Made by a program: the position numbers and the translations under genes. DNA of 64,000 nt from G963662655 sp963665015. GTDB taxonomy: Bacteria > Cloacimonadota > Cloacimonadia > Cloacimonadales > JAIOQZ01. Each line of letters opens with the position of its first letter. The first letter of the stretch is position 1. Under the pieces are notes generated by a model. It saw nothing but the letters and a program-made list of their open reading frames with translations. It made no database searches and was not told the origin of the DNA. The DNA lies in assembly GCA_963665015.2 (NCBI GenBank), contig CAXXSY010000003.1:930001-994000 (forward strand). Reading direction: 5' to 3'. Shown here in pieces: positions 38,987-47,178 of the stretch.

Positions 38987-39474
38987 TCCCGGTCGTCTTG
39001 AGCGCGTCGTCGGATATGGAGAGCTGGCGGTCGCTGCTGGTAACCGCGATTGTCCTCTTTGCCGTAGCGCTGATCATCTACCTGATTATCGCGCGCAAGA
39101 GGTTCTCCCGTCCCGTGAACACGAACCCCTTCCGAAAGCTCACGCCGGAGCTGGCGTTCTACTCGCATCTGGTGAACATCGAGCTGGGCCACGAACCGGC
39201 GAGGATCAAGCTTCTGAAGGCGTATTTCCATCAATTCCTGCGGGACAGATACAATATCGGTAAGCGCGAGGATATTTTTGAACGTGTGGCGGCGGAGGAA
39301 AAGAGCCCGCAGATCATAGAAAAGTACGGTGAGATTCACAAGATGATCGAGTCCCTCGAACATGCGCCATCCGACGCGGTTATAAACTACGCGAAAGTGC
39401 TGAAAACGATCATCAATCCGGCGGTTCATGGCGAATCGGGTAAAAACGAAAAAGAGGATTGCAACACATGCTGA
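38983..39474 (+). CDS. Single-pass membrane protein preceding moxR
   Basis: A 163-residue protein. One membrane helix, 'LVTAIVLFAVALIIYLIIA', follows a short extracytoplasmic N-terminus. The cytoplasmic tail is charged and helical ('IELGHEPARIKLLKAYFHQF', 'QIIEKYGEIHKMIESLEHAP'). I recognise no named family. It overlaps the phosphoesterase by 4 bp and precedes moxR by 43 bp, so it may belong to the Bat operon as an accessory protein. Confidence 0.65.
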   Translation: MIPVVLSASSDMESWRSLLVTAIVLFAVALIIYLIIARKRFSRPVNTNPFRKLTPELAFYSHLVNIELGHEPARIKLLKAYFHQFLRDRYNIGKREDIFERVAAEEKSPQIIEKYGEIHKMIESLEHAPSDAVINYAKVLKTIINPAVHGESGKNEKEDCNTC

Positions 39475-39517
39475 GGGTATGCGTTATTCGGATAAAATCA
39501 AAGAATCAGGAGGATTC

Positions 39518-40504
39518 ATGACGATTGAGGAAATTAATCAGAACGTGATGGAGAAGAGTCAGGTTCTCGATCGTGTATTTTCGGAAGTGCGAAAAGTCAT
39601 CGTGGGTCAGGACTACATGATCCGTCGCATGATGATCGGGCTTCTGGCCAACGGACACATCCTGCTCGAGGGCGTGCCCGGTCTGGCGAAGACGCTGTCG
39701 GTCACCACGCTGGCAGGCGCGCTGGACGCCAGCTTCAAGCGCATCCAGTTTACGCCCGATCTGCTTCCTGCCGACCTGGTCGGAACCATGATTTTCAACC
39801 TCAAGACCAGTGAATTCAGCCCCAAGATGGGGCCTATATTCGCGAACTTCATTCTTGCCGACGAGATCAACCGCGCACCCGCCAAGGTGCAGTCTGCGTT
39901 ACTCGAGGCGATGCAGGAACGGCAGGTGACCATCGGCGACACCACGCACACCCTGCCGAAACCTTTCCTGGTGATGGCGACGCAGAATCCCATCGAGCAG
40001 GAAGGAACCTTCCCGCTTCCCGAGGCGCAGGTTGACCGCTTCATGCTGAAGCTGCTCATCACTTACCCCAGCCGCGACGAAGAGCGCGAGATCATGGAAC
40101 GCATGGTGCGCGCCGAGAAAATCGCGGTAGAGAAGGTGCTCGCCCCGAAGGAGATCATCGCGTTGCGGGAGCTGGTCAAGGATATCTACATGGAAGACAA
40201 GGTGAAGGAGTACATCCTCGACCTGGTCTTTGCCACGCGTGAACCGAAGAAGTTCAAGAACCTCGACGACCTGGAAAACCTGATCGAGTGCGGTGCCTCG
40301 CCGCGTGCCGGTATCTACCTGGCACAGGCCGCCAAGGCGCACGCCATGCTCGAACATCGTGGCTACGTGACCCCGGACGACGTCAAGGCGATCGGCAAGG
40401 ACGTGCTGCGCCATCGCATCATCCTCACCTACGAGGCGGAGGCGGAACAGGTGACGCAGGAAGACATCGTACAAAAATTGTTCGACGAAATAGAAGTTCC
40501 TTAA
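39518..40504 (+). CDS. MoxR-family AAA+ ATPase
   Basis: A 328-residue AAA+ ATPase. Walker A is 'GHILLEGVPGLAKTLSVTTL', Walker B 'FILADEINRAPAKVQSALLE', sensor I 'PFLVMATQNPIEQEGTFPLP', and an Arg finger 'EAQVDRFMLKL'. MoxR ATPases act as chaperones with VWA proteins and commonly head Bat operons. The start ATG has AGGAGG; 30 upstream codons are open but unlike the family. A DUF58 gene follows after 12 bp. Confidence 0.95.
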   Translation: MTIEEINQNVMEKSQVLDRVFSEVRKVIVGQDYMIRRMMIGLLANGHILLEGVPGLAKTLSVTTLAGALDASFKRIQFTPDLLPADLVGTMIFNLKTSEFSPKMGPIFANFILADEINRAPAKVQSALLEAMQERQVTIGDTTHTLPKPFLVMATQNPIEQEGTFPLPEAQVDRFMLKLLITYPSRDEEREIMERMVRAEKIAVEKVLAPKEIIALRELVKDIYMEDKVKEYILDLVFATREPKKFKNLDDLENLIECGASPRAGIYLAQAAKAHAMLEHRGYVTPDDVKAIGKDVLRHRIILTYEAEAEQVTQEDIVQKLFDEIEVP

Positions 40505-40516
40505 ACGTAACGGCTT

Positions 40517-41392
40517 ATGGATACATCCGAAATTTTAAAGAAGATCCGCAAGATCGAAATCACCACGCGCAACATGGTGAACGAGCTCTTCTCGGGCGAG
40601 TACCACTCCCTGTTCAAGGGGCAGGGTCTGGAGTTCTCCGAGGTGCGCGAGTACCAGGCCGGCGACAGTTATCGTCAGATCGACTGGAATGTCTCGGCTC
40701 GCATGCGGACGCCGTATATCAAGAAGTTCGAGGAGACGCGCGAACTCAACGTGATCTTTCTCGTTGACGGCAGCGCTTCGACCCTCTTCGGGACACGCGG
40801 CGCGCTCAAATCGGAGTACATCACCGAGGTGACGGCGGTGCTATCGTTCTCCGCGCTGTCCAACAACGACAAGGTGGGGCTGCTGCTTTTCACCGACGAG
40901 ATCGAGAAGTACATCCCGCCGCGCAAGGGCAAGAAGACGGCGCTCAGAATCCTGCGGGACATCCTCTATTTCGAGCCGCAGAAGAACGGCACCGACCTGG
41001 CGAAGGCGGCGGAGTACGTCTATCGGTTGGTCAAGAAGCACAGCATCATCTTCGTGATCTCGGATTTCCTCGACGAGGGCTACGACAATGCGCTGAAGAT
41101 CATGGCGAAGAAGCACGACGTGATCGGTATCCGCGTGCTCGACCCGGCGGAGCAGGAACTTCCCGACGCTGGGCTTATCTCGGTGCGCGATCCCGAAACG
41201 GGCGAAGTATTCACGGTCAACAGCTCCTCTGCGCGCGTCAGAAATCGCTATAAAAAACTGACCGAACAGCGTGATGTCGAGCTGCAAGAGCGCTTCAAAC
41301 GGATGAAAATCGATCTGGTCGATCTCAGGACCGACAGACCCTATGCCAAGGAGCTCATGCAGTTCTTCAAGCTGCGACAGAAACGGAAATAA
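40517..41392 (+). CDS. DUF58 domain protein (VWA-like)
   Basis: A 291-residue protein. The DUF58 signature is 'DSYRQIDWNVSARMRTPYIK' near residue 55, followed by 'ELNVIFLVDGSASTLFGT', a VWA-type MIDAS motif, and 'KHSIIFVISDFLDEGYDNAL'. These proteins accompany MoxR in almost all Bat-type operons. It is cytoplasmic or membrane-associated; the client is unknown. The next gene begins 2 bp after its stop. Confidence 0.95.
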   Translation: MDTSEILKKIRKIEITTRNMVNELFSGEYHSLFKGQGLEFSEVREYQAGDSYRQIDWNVSARMRTPYIKKFEETRELNVIFLVDGSASTLFGTRGALKSEYITEVTAVLSFSALSNNDKVGLLLFTDEIEKYIPPRKGKKTALRILRDILYFEPQKNGTDLAKAAEYVYRLVKKHSIIFVISDFLDEGYDNALKIMAKKHDVIGIRVLDPAEQELPDAGLISVRDPETGEVFTVNSSSARVRNRYKKLTEQRDVELQERFKRMKIDLVDLRTDRPYAKELMQFFKLRQKRK

Positions 41393-41394
41393 CT

Positions 41395-42321
41395 ATGCGG
41401 TTCAAATATTTGATTCTAATCATGCTTGCGGCCTTCTCCACGCTGGGTGCGCAAACCATCTCCCAGCAGGAAGAGATTCCGGTGGAAGTCTTCATCGGAA
41501 CGCCGGTCAAGCTTCACATCGATATCGCGTCCTCCATCGGTGACAGCATCTACGCGCCCATGATCGACACTGTCGGTGTCTTTCAGATCATCGACCGGCA
41601 GCACTTCGAGGAGGTAGAAGGCGATACGCAGCACACGCTGATCGACCTCTCCATCGCCGCGAAGGAGCCGGGCGAGCACACCTTCCCCGCGCTCGAATAC
41701 ACCCTCAATACATCCACCGGACGGGAAGTCCTGCGTACCGAGCCGTTCGAGATCGGCGTGCGGAGCATGCTGGCGGACAGCAGCAATGTCGTGCGCGACA
41801 TCGCCAGTCCATTGATGATCTATCCCGGATTCTGGGACATCTTCCTGCCGATCCTGGCGCTTGCCCTGATCATCACCGGTCTGATCTTCCTGATCCGCTA
41901 TCTGAAGAAGCGACCGGAGAAGGAAGCCGCACCCGCGAAGCCGAAAGACAGAAGACCGGCGTACATCATCGCGCTGGAACTTCTCGAATCGCTACGCGTC
42001 CAGAAGCTGCCCGACCATGGTCAGTTTATCGCCTACTGGTTCGAGATCACCATGATCCTCAGGCTCTTCATCGAGCGCCACTACGACATCAAGGCGATGG
42101 AGATGACCACCCGCGAGATACGCGAAAACCTCGTTCTGAGAGACCATAGGGAGAAGAGCGAAATCCTTCACTTCCTCGACGGCGCCGATCGCATCAAGTA
42201 CGCGAAAGGCGACAGCAGCTACAAGGCTTGCATGGACTCGGAGAAATGGCTGGAGAATTATTTGAAGTCGTTCGAGCACCGGACGAAACAGGCGGAGGAT
42301 CAGGAGGCCGACGATGTTTGA
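41395..42321 (+). CDS. Single-pass membrane protein of the Bat operon (DUF4381/BatD-like)
   Basis: A 308-residue protein with signal peptide ('LILIMLAAFSTLGAQT'), a periplasmic beta-domain ('IPVEVFIGTPVKLHIDI', 'EHTFPALEYTLNTSTGREV'), one membrane helix ('FLPILALALIITGLIFLIRY') and a cytoplasmic helical tail ('LLESLRVQKLPDHGQFIAYW'). Proteins like this (sometimes DUF4381 or BatD-related) sit between DUF58 and batA in many genomes. It overlaps batA by 8 bp. Confidence 0.8.
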   Translation: MRFKYLILIMLAAFSTLGAQTISQQEEIPVEVFIGTPVKLHIDIASSIGDSIYAPMIDTVGVFQIIDRQHFEEVEGDTQHTLIDLSIAAKEPGEHTFPALEYTLNTSTGREVLRTEPFEIGVRSMLADSSNVVRDIASPLMIYPGFWDIFLPILALALIITGLIFLIRYLKKRPEKEAAPAKPKDRRPAYIIALELLESLRVQKLPDHGQFIAYWFEITMILRLFIERHYDIKAMEMTTREIRENLVLRDHREKSEILHFLDGADRIKYAKGDSSYKACMDSEKWLENYLKSFEHRTKQAEDQEADDV

Positions 42322-43306
42322 GTTCGCGAGCCCCAACTGGTTCTGGCTGCTTCTGATCGTGCCGGTCTATCTGGCGTACGAGCTTTTTTACAAGAGCCGC
42401 AAGGTGGTGCGCATCATCCATCCGTCGGTGAAGCTTCTCAAGGAGGCGTCCGGGCACAGCAGCCTGATGCGGTTCCTGCCCCTCGTGCTCCGCACCATCA
42501 TCATCCTGCTGCTGGTCACCTCGCTGGCGCGACCACGGTTCAAGAACAAGCAGACCGAGATCGTCGGACGCGGGATCGACATCATGCTTGCCATCGACGT
42601 ATCGGGCAGTATGCACGCCATAGACTTTCAGCCCACAAACCGCCTGGAGGCCGCCAAGAAGGTTGCCGGGGAGTTCATCAAGAAGCGCCCCAACGACCGC
42701 ATCGGCATCGTGACCTTCGCCGAGAATGCCTATACGCGGTGTCCGCTGACACTCGACTACCGCATCCTGAACCTCACCATGGACTCGATCGAGATCGACG
42801 ACAACGCCAACGGAACCGCCATCGGGCTGGGACTGGGTCAGTCGGTGGCGCGGCTCGAGAAATCGGACGCCAAGTCGAAGGTGGTGATCCTGATCACGGA
42901 CGGTCGTAACAACACCGGCGAGATCGAACCGCTCGACGCGGCGGAGCTGGCGAAGATATACGACATCAAGGTCTATCCCATCGGCGTGGGTAGCAAAGGG
43001 ATGGTCGATTTTCCGTACAAGGACGCGTGGGGTCGAACCCGCTATCAGAAGGGTCGTAGCGACGTCGATATGGAAACACTGGACAAGATCGCCGAAATCA
43101 CCGGTACGCGCAAAGCACGCCGGGCGCATAACACGAAGGAACTGGAGCAGATCGTCGAGTTGATCGACAGCATGGAGAAGAGCACGGTCAAGGTCAACAC
43201 CTACTACCAGCACCGCGAGCTCTTCGGCATCGTGCTGATCCTCGCCATGATTTTCCTGATCGCGGAAGCCGCGTTCCGGTTCCTCTTGAGAAAAGAGATT
43301 CCATGA
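42314..43306 (+). CDS. batA: VWA domain membrane protein BatA
   Basis: A 330-residue protein. N-terminal 'FASPNWFWLLLIVPVYLAYE' and the second helix 'LVLRTIIILLLVTSLARPRF' are the BatA/BatB type. The VWA domain has MIDAS 'DIMLAIDVSGSMHAIDF', 'PNDRIGIVTFAENAYTRCPL', and 'VVILITDGRNNTGEI'. A C-terminal helix 'FGIVLILAMIFLIAEAAFRF' anchors it. BatA and BatB are VWA proteins of the Bacteroides aerotolerance-type locus. A 325-bp repeat region separates it from batB. Confidence 0.93.
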   Translation: MFEFASPNWFWLLLIVPVYLAYELFYKSRKVVRIIHPSVKLLKEASGHSSLMRFLPLVLRTIIILLLVTSLARPRFKNKQTEIVGRGIDIMLAIDVSGSMHAIDFQPTNRLEAAKKVAGEFIKKRPNDRIGIVTFAENAYTRCPLTLDYRILNLTMDSIEIDDNANGTAIGLGLGQSVARLEKSDAKSKVVILITDGRNNTGEIEPLDAAELAKIYDIKVYPIGVGSKGMVDFPYKDAWGRTRYQKGRSDVDMETLDKIAEITGTRKARRAHNTKELEQIVELIDSMEKSTVKVNTYYQHRELFGIVLILAMIFLIAEAAFRFLLRKEIP

Positions 43307-43361
43307 GAAATCCATCTTCTGAATGTCCGAGCGAAGCGAGGTCTTCCGAATGTTGGATTTC
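43307..43361. repeat. Family C palindrome, inverted copy
   Basis: Arms GAAATCCA (43307-43314) and TGGATTTC (43354-43361) are complementary. The frame reads CTTCTGAATGTC ... CTTCCGAATGT around core CGAGCGAAGCGAG. Confidence 0.8.
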
Positions 43362-43376
43362 GAGTGTTTAGCTTAA

Positions 43377-43456
43377 AACCAAACATTCAGAAGAGCGCTT
43401 CGCTAAACTGGCATTTACAGCAAATGCTATGCTGCCGCACATTCGGAAGTTTGGTT
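43377..43456. repeat. Family C palindrome with a long core
   Basis: Arms AACCAAAC and GTTTGGTT with frame ATTCAGAAG/CATTCGGAAG. The core is about 40 nt and contains a further GGCATTT-ACAGC-AAATGCT hairpin. Confidence 0.78.
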
Positions 43457-43457
43457 C

Positions 43458-43507
43458 AGGAGAGATCGATGACAGGAGTCAGGAGACAGGAGTCAGGAGT
43501 CAGGAGA
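43458..43507 (+). repeat. Heptamer repeat (TCAGGAG / ACAGGAG)
   Basis: Alternating ACAGGAG and TCAGGAG units, at least six. The same motif occurs at 10724. Confidence 0.8.
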
Positions 43508-43517
43508 GATGAGAGAT

Positions 43518-43535
43518 GCAGGCAGGGATGCCTGC
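43518..43535 (-). repeat. Family A hairpin in reverse orientation
   Basis: GCAGGCA-GGGA-TGCCTGC; flanks GAGAT and GCTCC are the reverse complement of the usual GGAGC...ATCTC frame. Confidence 0.8.
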
Positions 43536-43542
43536 GCTCCAA

Positions 43543-43622
43543 TGTAGCGCTCGACCTCCGGGCGAGCATCCTTATAACTCCCTCGCCCATGAAATGGGAG
43601 AGGGCCGGGGTGAGGGTTTCCA
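43543..43622 (+). repeat. Family B dispersed repeat, full-length copy
   Basis: GTAGCGCTCGACCTCCGGGC, GAGCATCCTTATAACTCCCT, then a GGGAGAGGG inverted segment and GGGTGAGGGTTTCC. It lies just before the ribosome site of batB. Confidence 0.75.
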
Positions 43623-43631
43623 GGGGGTACC

Positions 43632-44660
43632 ATGCACTGGGGTAATCCGTCTATGTTGTTATTGCTTCTGCTTATCCCGGTCTATATGGTATTCATCTGG
43701 GTGAGCGCGAGGTTGAGGATCAAGTATTTTCAAAGGTTCGCGGACAAGCGATTCTTCAACTACTTCTTGCAGGAATTCAGCAGTTTTCACTGGAACCTGA
43801 AGAACGTGATCCTGCTGGTGGCCCTGTTCTTCATGATCGTCGCCGCTGCGCGGCCGCAGTGGGGCAAGGAGATGACCATCATGAAGAAGGAAGGGCTGGA
43901 CATCGTGGTCTGCGTGGATGTCTCCAAGAGCATGGAGGCGCAGGACATCAAGCCCAGCCGCATCGACCGCGCCAAGGATCAGATCGCGCGGTTCGTGGAC
44001 GAGCTGAAGTCGGATCGCGTGGCGCTGATCGCGTTCGCGGGCAAGGCGTTCGTGCAGTGTCCGCTGACCGACGACTACGCCGCGCTGAGGATGTTCCTCG
44101 AATTGCTGGACACCGAGACGGTGCCGGTCTATGGAACCGATATCGGCAGGGCGCTTACGATGGCGAACGATCTGTTCGATCAGTCGCAGAAATACAAGGT
44201 GATCATCCTGATCAGCGATGGGGAAGACCTCGAAGAGAACGCGATCGACGTGGCAGAAGATATCGCCAAGCAGGGCGTAGTGATCTACACGCTGGGCGTC
44301 GGTTCGCAGCAAGGATCGCCCATCATGCTGAACGGCGAGAACGGCAACCGCGAGTACGCCAAGGACGACGAAGGTAACATCATCCAGACCAGGCTCGACG
44401 TGCGTACGCTGAGTCGGCTCGCGCAATCTGCAAACGGAAGATTCTATCCCGTGACGCCGCGCCAGTCGGAGATTACGGAGATATTGAAAGAGATCGAGCA
44501 GATGGAGAAGCGTAAGTTCGACAGCAAGGAATTCGAGAAATACCATGACCGCTACCAGTACTTCGCGTTCGCGGTGATCGTGCTTCTGATCGTCGAAGCG
44601 CTCATCATCGCACGCAGGAAGATCAAATGGGTGCGCAACCCCGAGGAGGTCTCCCGATGA
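43632..44660 (+). CDS. batB: VWA domain membrane protein BatB
   Basis: A 342-residue protein. N-terminal 'MLLLLLLIPVYMVFIWVSAR' and 'NVILLVALFFMIVAAARPQW' are the paired helices. The VWA domain has 'GLDIVVCVDVSKSMEAQDIK' (MIDAS), 'SDRVALIAFAGKAFVQCPL' and 'VIILISDGEDLEENAIDVA'. A helix 'YFAFAVIVLLIVEALIIARR' ends it. Typical of BatB. AGGGGG precedes the start. It overlaps batC by 4 bp. Confidence 0.93.
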   Translation: MHWGNPSMLLLLLLIPVYMVFIWVSARLRIKYFQRFADKRFFNYFLQEFSSFHWNLKNVILLVALFFMIVAAARPQWGKEMTIMKKEGLDIVVCVDVSKSMEAQDIKPSRIDRAKDQIARFVDELKSDRVALIAFAGKAFVQCPLTDDYAALRMFLELLDTETVPVYGTDIGRALTMANDLFDQSQKYKVIILISDGEDLEENAIDVAEDIAKQGVVIYTLGVGSQQGSPIMLNGENGNREYAKDDEGNIIQTRLDVRTLSRLAQSANGRFYPVTPRQSEITEILKEIEQMEKRKFDSKEFEKYHDRYQYFAFAVIVLLIVEALIIARRKIKWVRNPEEVSR

Positions 44661-45400
44661 GACGCCTGACAATACTACTTGCGCTGCTCGCGTTTTCGCT
44701 GACGCTCTCGGCGGAAATCCTCACCTACGACAAGGTGCTGACCAATCTCAAGGGCGTCAACGCCTACAAGAAAGGCGAGCTGGAGAAAGCGCAGAGCAGT
44801 TTCGAGGAAAATGCGATTGACAATCCGCGCGACGGCGCGCTTCATTACAATCTCGGCAACGCCTACTTCAAGAACGGCAATCTGGAGCAGGCGGAGCAGG
44901 AATACATGATGTCGCTGCGGGACGAAGATTTCGAAGATGTCTCGCAGACCTACCAGAATCTGGGGAATATCTATTTCCAGAATCAGGAGTACGACAAGGC
45001 GCTGGGCAACTATTGGCAGTCGGTGGTGGAGAATCCGCAGAACGCCGATGCGAGGTATAATTACGAGCTGACCAAACGCTATATGCAGCAGCAACAACAA
45101 CAGCAACAGCAGCAGAACTCGGATCAGAACCAGGATCAGCAGGACAAGCAGGACCAGAAACAGCAGAAGGGCGATAAAGAGGACGAGAAGCAGGACCAGC
45201 AGCAGCAACAACAGGAGCAGCAGCAGGATCAGGAGAAGAAGGAAGAACAGAAACAGCAACAGGCGCAATCGAAAGAAGAGATGAAGAAAGAGGACGCGGA
45301 GAAGCTACTCAAGGCGCTTCTGGAAAAGGAAAAAGAAGAGCAGAAAAAGGAAAAGGAAAAAGTGCACGGGACACCGCGCAAGAAAGGCAAGTACTGGTAA
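44657..45400 (+). CDS. batC: BatC-like TPR protein with Gln/Glu/Lys-rich tail
   Basis: A 247-residue protein with signal peptide 'LTILLALLAFSLTLSAEI', then about three TPR units ('GALHYNLGNAYFKNGNLEQA', 'QTYQNLGNIYFQNQEYDKAL'). The last ~110 residues are a low-complexity tail rich in Gln, Glu, Asp and Lys. Length and order match BatC. The low-complexity stretch has many CAG/CAA codons, so its length could vary between strains. Probable periplasmic scaffold partner of BatA/BatB. Confidence 0.85.
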   Translation: MRRLTILLALLAFSLTLSAEILTYDKVLTNLKGVNAYKKGELEKAQSSFEENAIDNPRDGALHYNLGNAYFKNGNLEQAEQEYMMSLRDEDFEDVSQTYQNLGNIYFQNQEYDKALGNYWQSVVENPQNADARYNYELTKRYMQQQQQQQQQQNSDQNQDQQDKQDQKQQKGDKEDEKQDQQQQQQEQQQDQEKKEEQKQQQAQSKEEMKKEDAEKLLKALLEKEKEEQKKEKEKVHGTPRKKGKYW

Positions 45401-45405
45401 TTCCG

Positions 45406-47178
45406 ATGAGATATTTTACAATATGCTTTTTGATTTTCGTGCTGGCGATGCCGCTCTTCGGCGCAGTCGAGGTGCAGTCGTACGTCGATCGAACCAAGGT
45501 CGGCATGAGCGACACGTTCACGCTATCCGTGGAAGTCTCCAGCAGCGGTGGGGAAGACGTTGAAAAACCCGATTTCCCCAACGTCGATTTCGTCGAGAAC
45601 CTCGGCGTATCCACCTCCACGTCGTCATCCTACACCATGGTGAACGGCAAGATGTCGTCCAGCAAGACCAACACCTATACTTTCACGCTGCAACCGATCA
45701 AGAAGGGCAACTTCGTCATTCCGCCGATAACGATCAAATACAAGGGCAAGGCGTTTTCGACCAAGCCCATCGGTATCACTGTGGTCGAAGGCAGCACCCG
45801 ACCGGCTCCGAGAGCGAGTTCGCCCTTCCAGCGAAGCGGAAATCCGCCGGAACAAGACCAGAAGCTCGAGGACAACCTCTTTATCGAGACGCAGGTGTCC
45901 AGGCAGAAGGCCTACAAGGGCGAGCCGATCCGCGTTACCTACATGCTCTTCACCCGCTACAACGTCACCAACATGAGTTTCTCCGGCGATCCGGACTACA
46001 AGGGCTTCTGGAAAGAGGACATCTTCACCGCCAACAAGGTAGCGTTCGACCGCGTCTCGAAGGATGGAATATCCTACAACCGCATGAAGCTTTCCGAGAT
46101 CGAGCTCATCCCCAACGAATCGGGCACACTGACCATCCCGGGACTCGAGATGAACGTCGAGCTGCTCAAGCGGTCGCGTGATTTCTTCGACTTCGACCGC
46201 ACCAACAGCTACCGGATCAAGGGTCCCGACCGCAAGATACAGGTCCGCGAATTGCCTTACGAAGGACGACCGGACAATTTCTCCGGCGCGATCGGCAAGT
46301 TCAATATCCAGAGCCGCATCGACAAGAACGAACTCAAGGTCGGCGACTCCTTCACCTACACCATAAAGCTTACCGGCGACGGCAATTTCATGAAGTTCGA
46401 GATGCCTATGCTGCCCGAGCTACAGCACCTTCATTTCCTCGCGCCCGAGATCAAGTCCGACGCGCGTGGCAAGACGGCGAAATACCCGGGTATCGCGCAG
46501 GAAGAAGGCACTTTCACCATCCCGGCGGTCGAGTTCAGCTATTTCAATCCCAAGAGCGAGCGATACGTTACCGACAAGACGCCGGCCTATACGCTGCATG
46601 TGTCGCCCGGAGAAGGAATGCCCGGTTACATTTCCCGCACGCCCGGCGTGGCGCAATCCGCGGTCGAGATGGAGGGCATGGACATCGACTTCATTGTGCG
46701 GGAGACCGACCTGACCAGCTATCATCCCTATCTCACCAGACCGGTTTACTGGCTGATCTGGCTCGCGATTTTTCTCTTGATCCCCGCCGCGGGATTCTAC
46801 GCCCGTGAACGGCGAAAGGCGATGGGAAATATCGACTACATCCGGCAGCGCAAGGCGCGCTCTATCCTCAGGAAATACCTCAAACAGGCGTCGAACGAGG
46901 TGGGGAAAATCGAATTCTACGCCTCCGCACAGACCGGTCTGTCCAACTACCTGGCGGACAAGCTCAGGTTGCCGCGCGGAAGCACGTCGGATGCGCTACT
47001 CTCGTCGCTCTCCGCAAAGCAGACAGAAGCCGGACTTCTGGAGCGACTCAAGGCGTTCTTCGAACGCTGCAACCAGGCGCGATTCATGCCTGGCGGTTTT
47101 TCCGCGGAAAACATCAGGGAAGATTTTACGACGCTGAAAGCGCTGGTCGGCGAACTTTCGAAGATGAGGTGGAAATGA
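45406..47178 (+). CDS. batD: BatD oxygen-tolerance protein
   Basis: A 590-residue protein. Signal peptide 'FTICFLIFVLAMPLFGAVEV'. The BatD beta-sandwich domain begins 'VDRTKVGMSDTFTLSVEVSS', with 'LQPIKKGNFVIPPITIKYKG', 'NPPEQDQKLEDNLFIETQVS' and 'KGEPIRVTYMLF'. A membrane helix 'PVYWLIWLAIFLLIPAAGFY' near residue 450 leads to a cytoplasmic helical tail. The typical BatD arrangement. Its stop overlaps batE. Confidence 0.92.
   Translation: MRYFTICFLIFVLAMPLFGAVEVQSYVDRTKVGMSDTFTLSVEVSSSGGEDVEKPDFPNVDFVENLGVSTSTSSSYTMVNGKMSSSKTNTYTFTLQPIKKGNFVIPPITIKYKGKAFSTKPIGITVVEGSTRPAPRASSPFQRSGNPPEQDQKLEDNLFIETQVSRQKAYKGEPIRVTYMLFTRYNVTNMSFSGDPDYKGFWKEDIFTANKVAFDRVSKDGISYNRMKLSEIELIPNESGTLTIPGLEMNVELLKRSRDFFDFDRTNSYRIKGPDRKIQVRELPYEGRPDNFSGAIGKFNIQSRIDKNELKVGDSFTYTIKLTGDGNFMKFEMPMLPELQHLHFLAPEIKSDARGKTAKYPGIAQEEGTFTIPAVEFSYFNPKSERYVTDKTPAYTLHVSPGEGMPGYISRTPGVAQSAVEMEGMDIDFIVRETDLTSYHPYLTRPVYWLIWLAIFLLIPAAGFYARERRKAMGNIDYIRQRKARSILRKYLKQASNEVGKIEFYASAQTGLSNYLADKLRLPRGSTSDALLSSLSAKQTEAGLLERLKAFFERCNQARFMPGGFSAENIREDFTTLKALVGELSKMRWK

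Larger units (their letters stand above)
43307..43631 (+). other. Repeat insertion between batA and batB
   Basis: No gene. The gap is filled by two family-C palindromes, an AGGAG heptamer array, a family-A hairpin in reverse orientation and a family-B element, listed separately. Confidence 0.8.

Noticed and set aside
43364..43645. A short frame between batA and batB
   Set aside because: Runs through palindromic and heptamer repeats, and has no family match.
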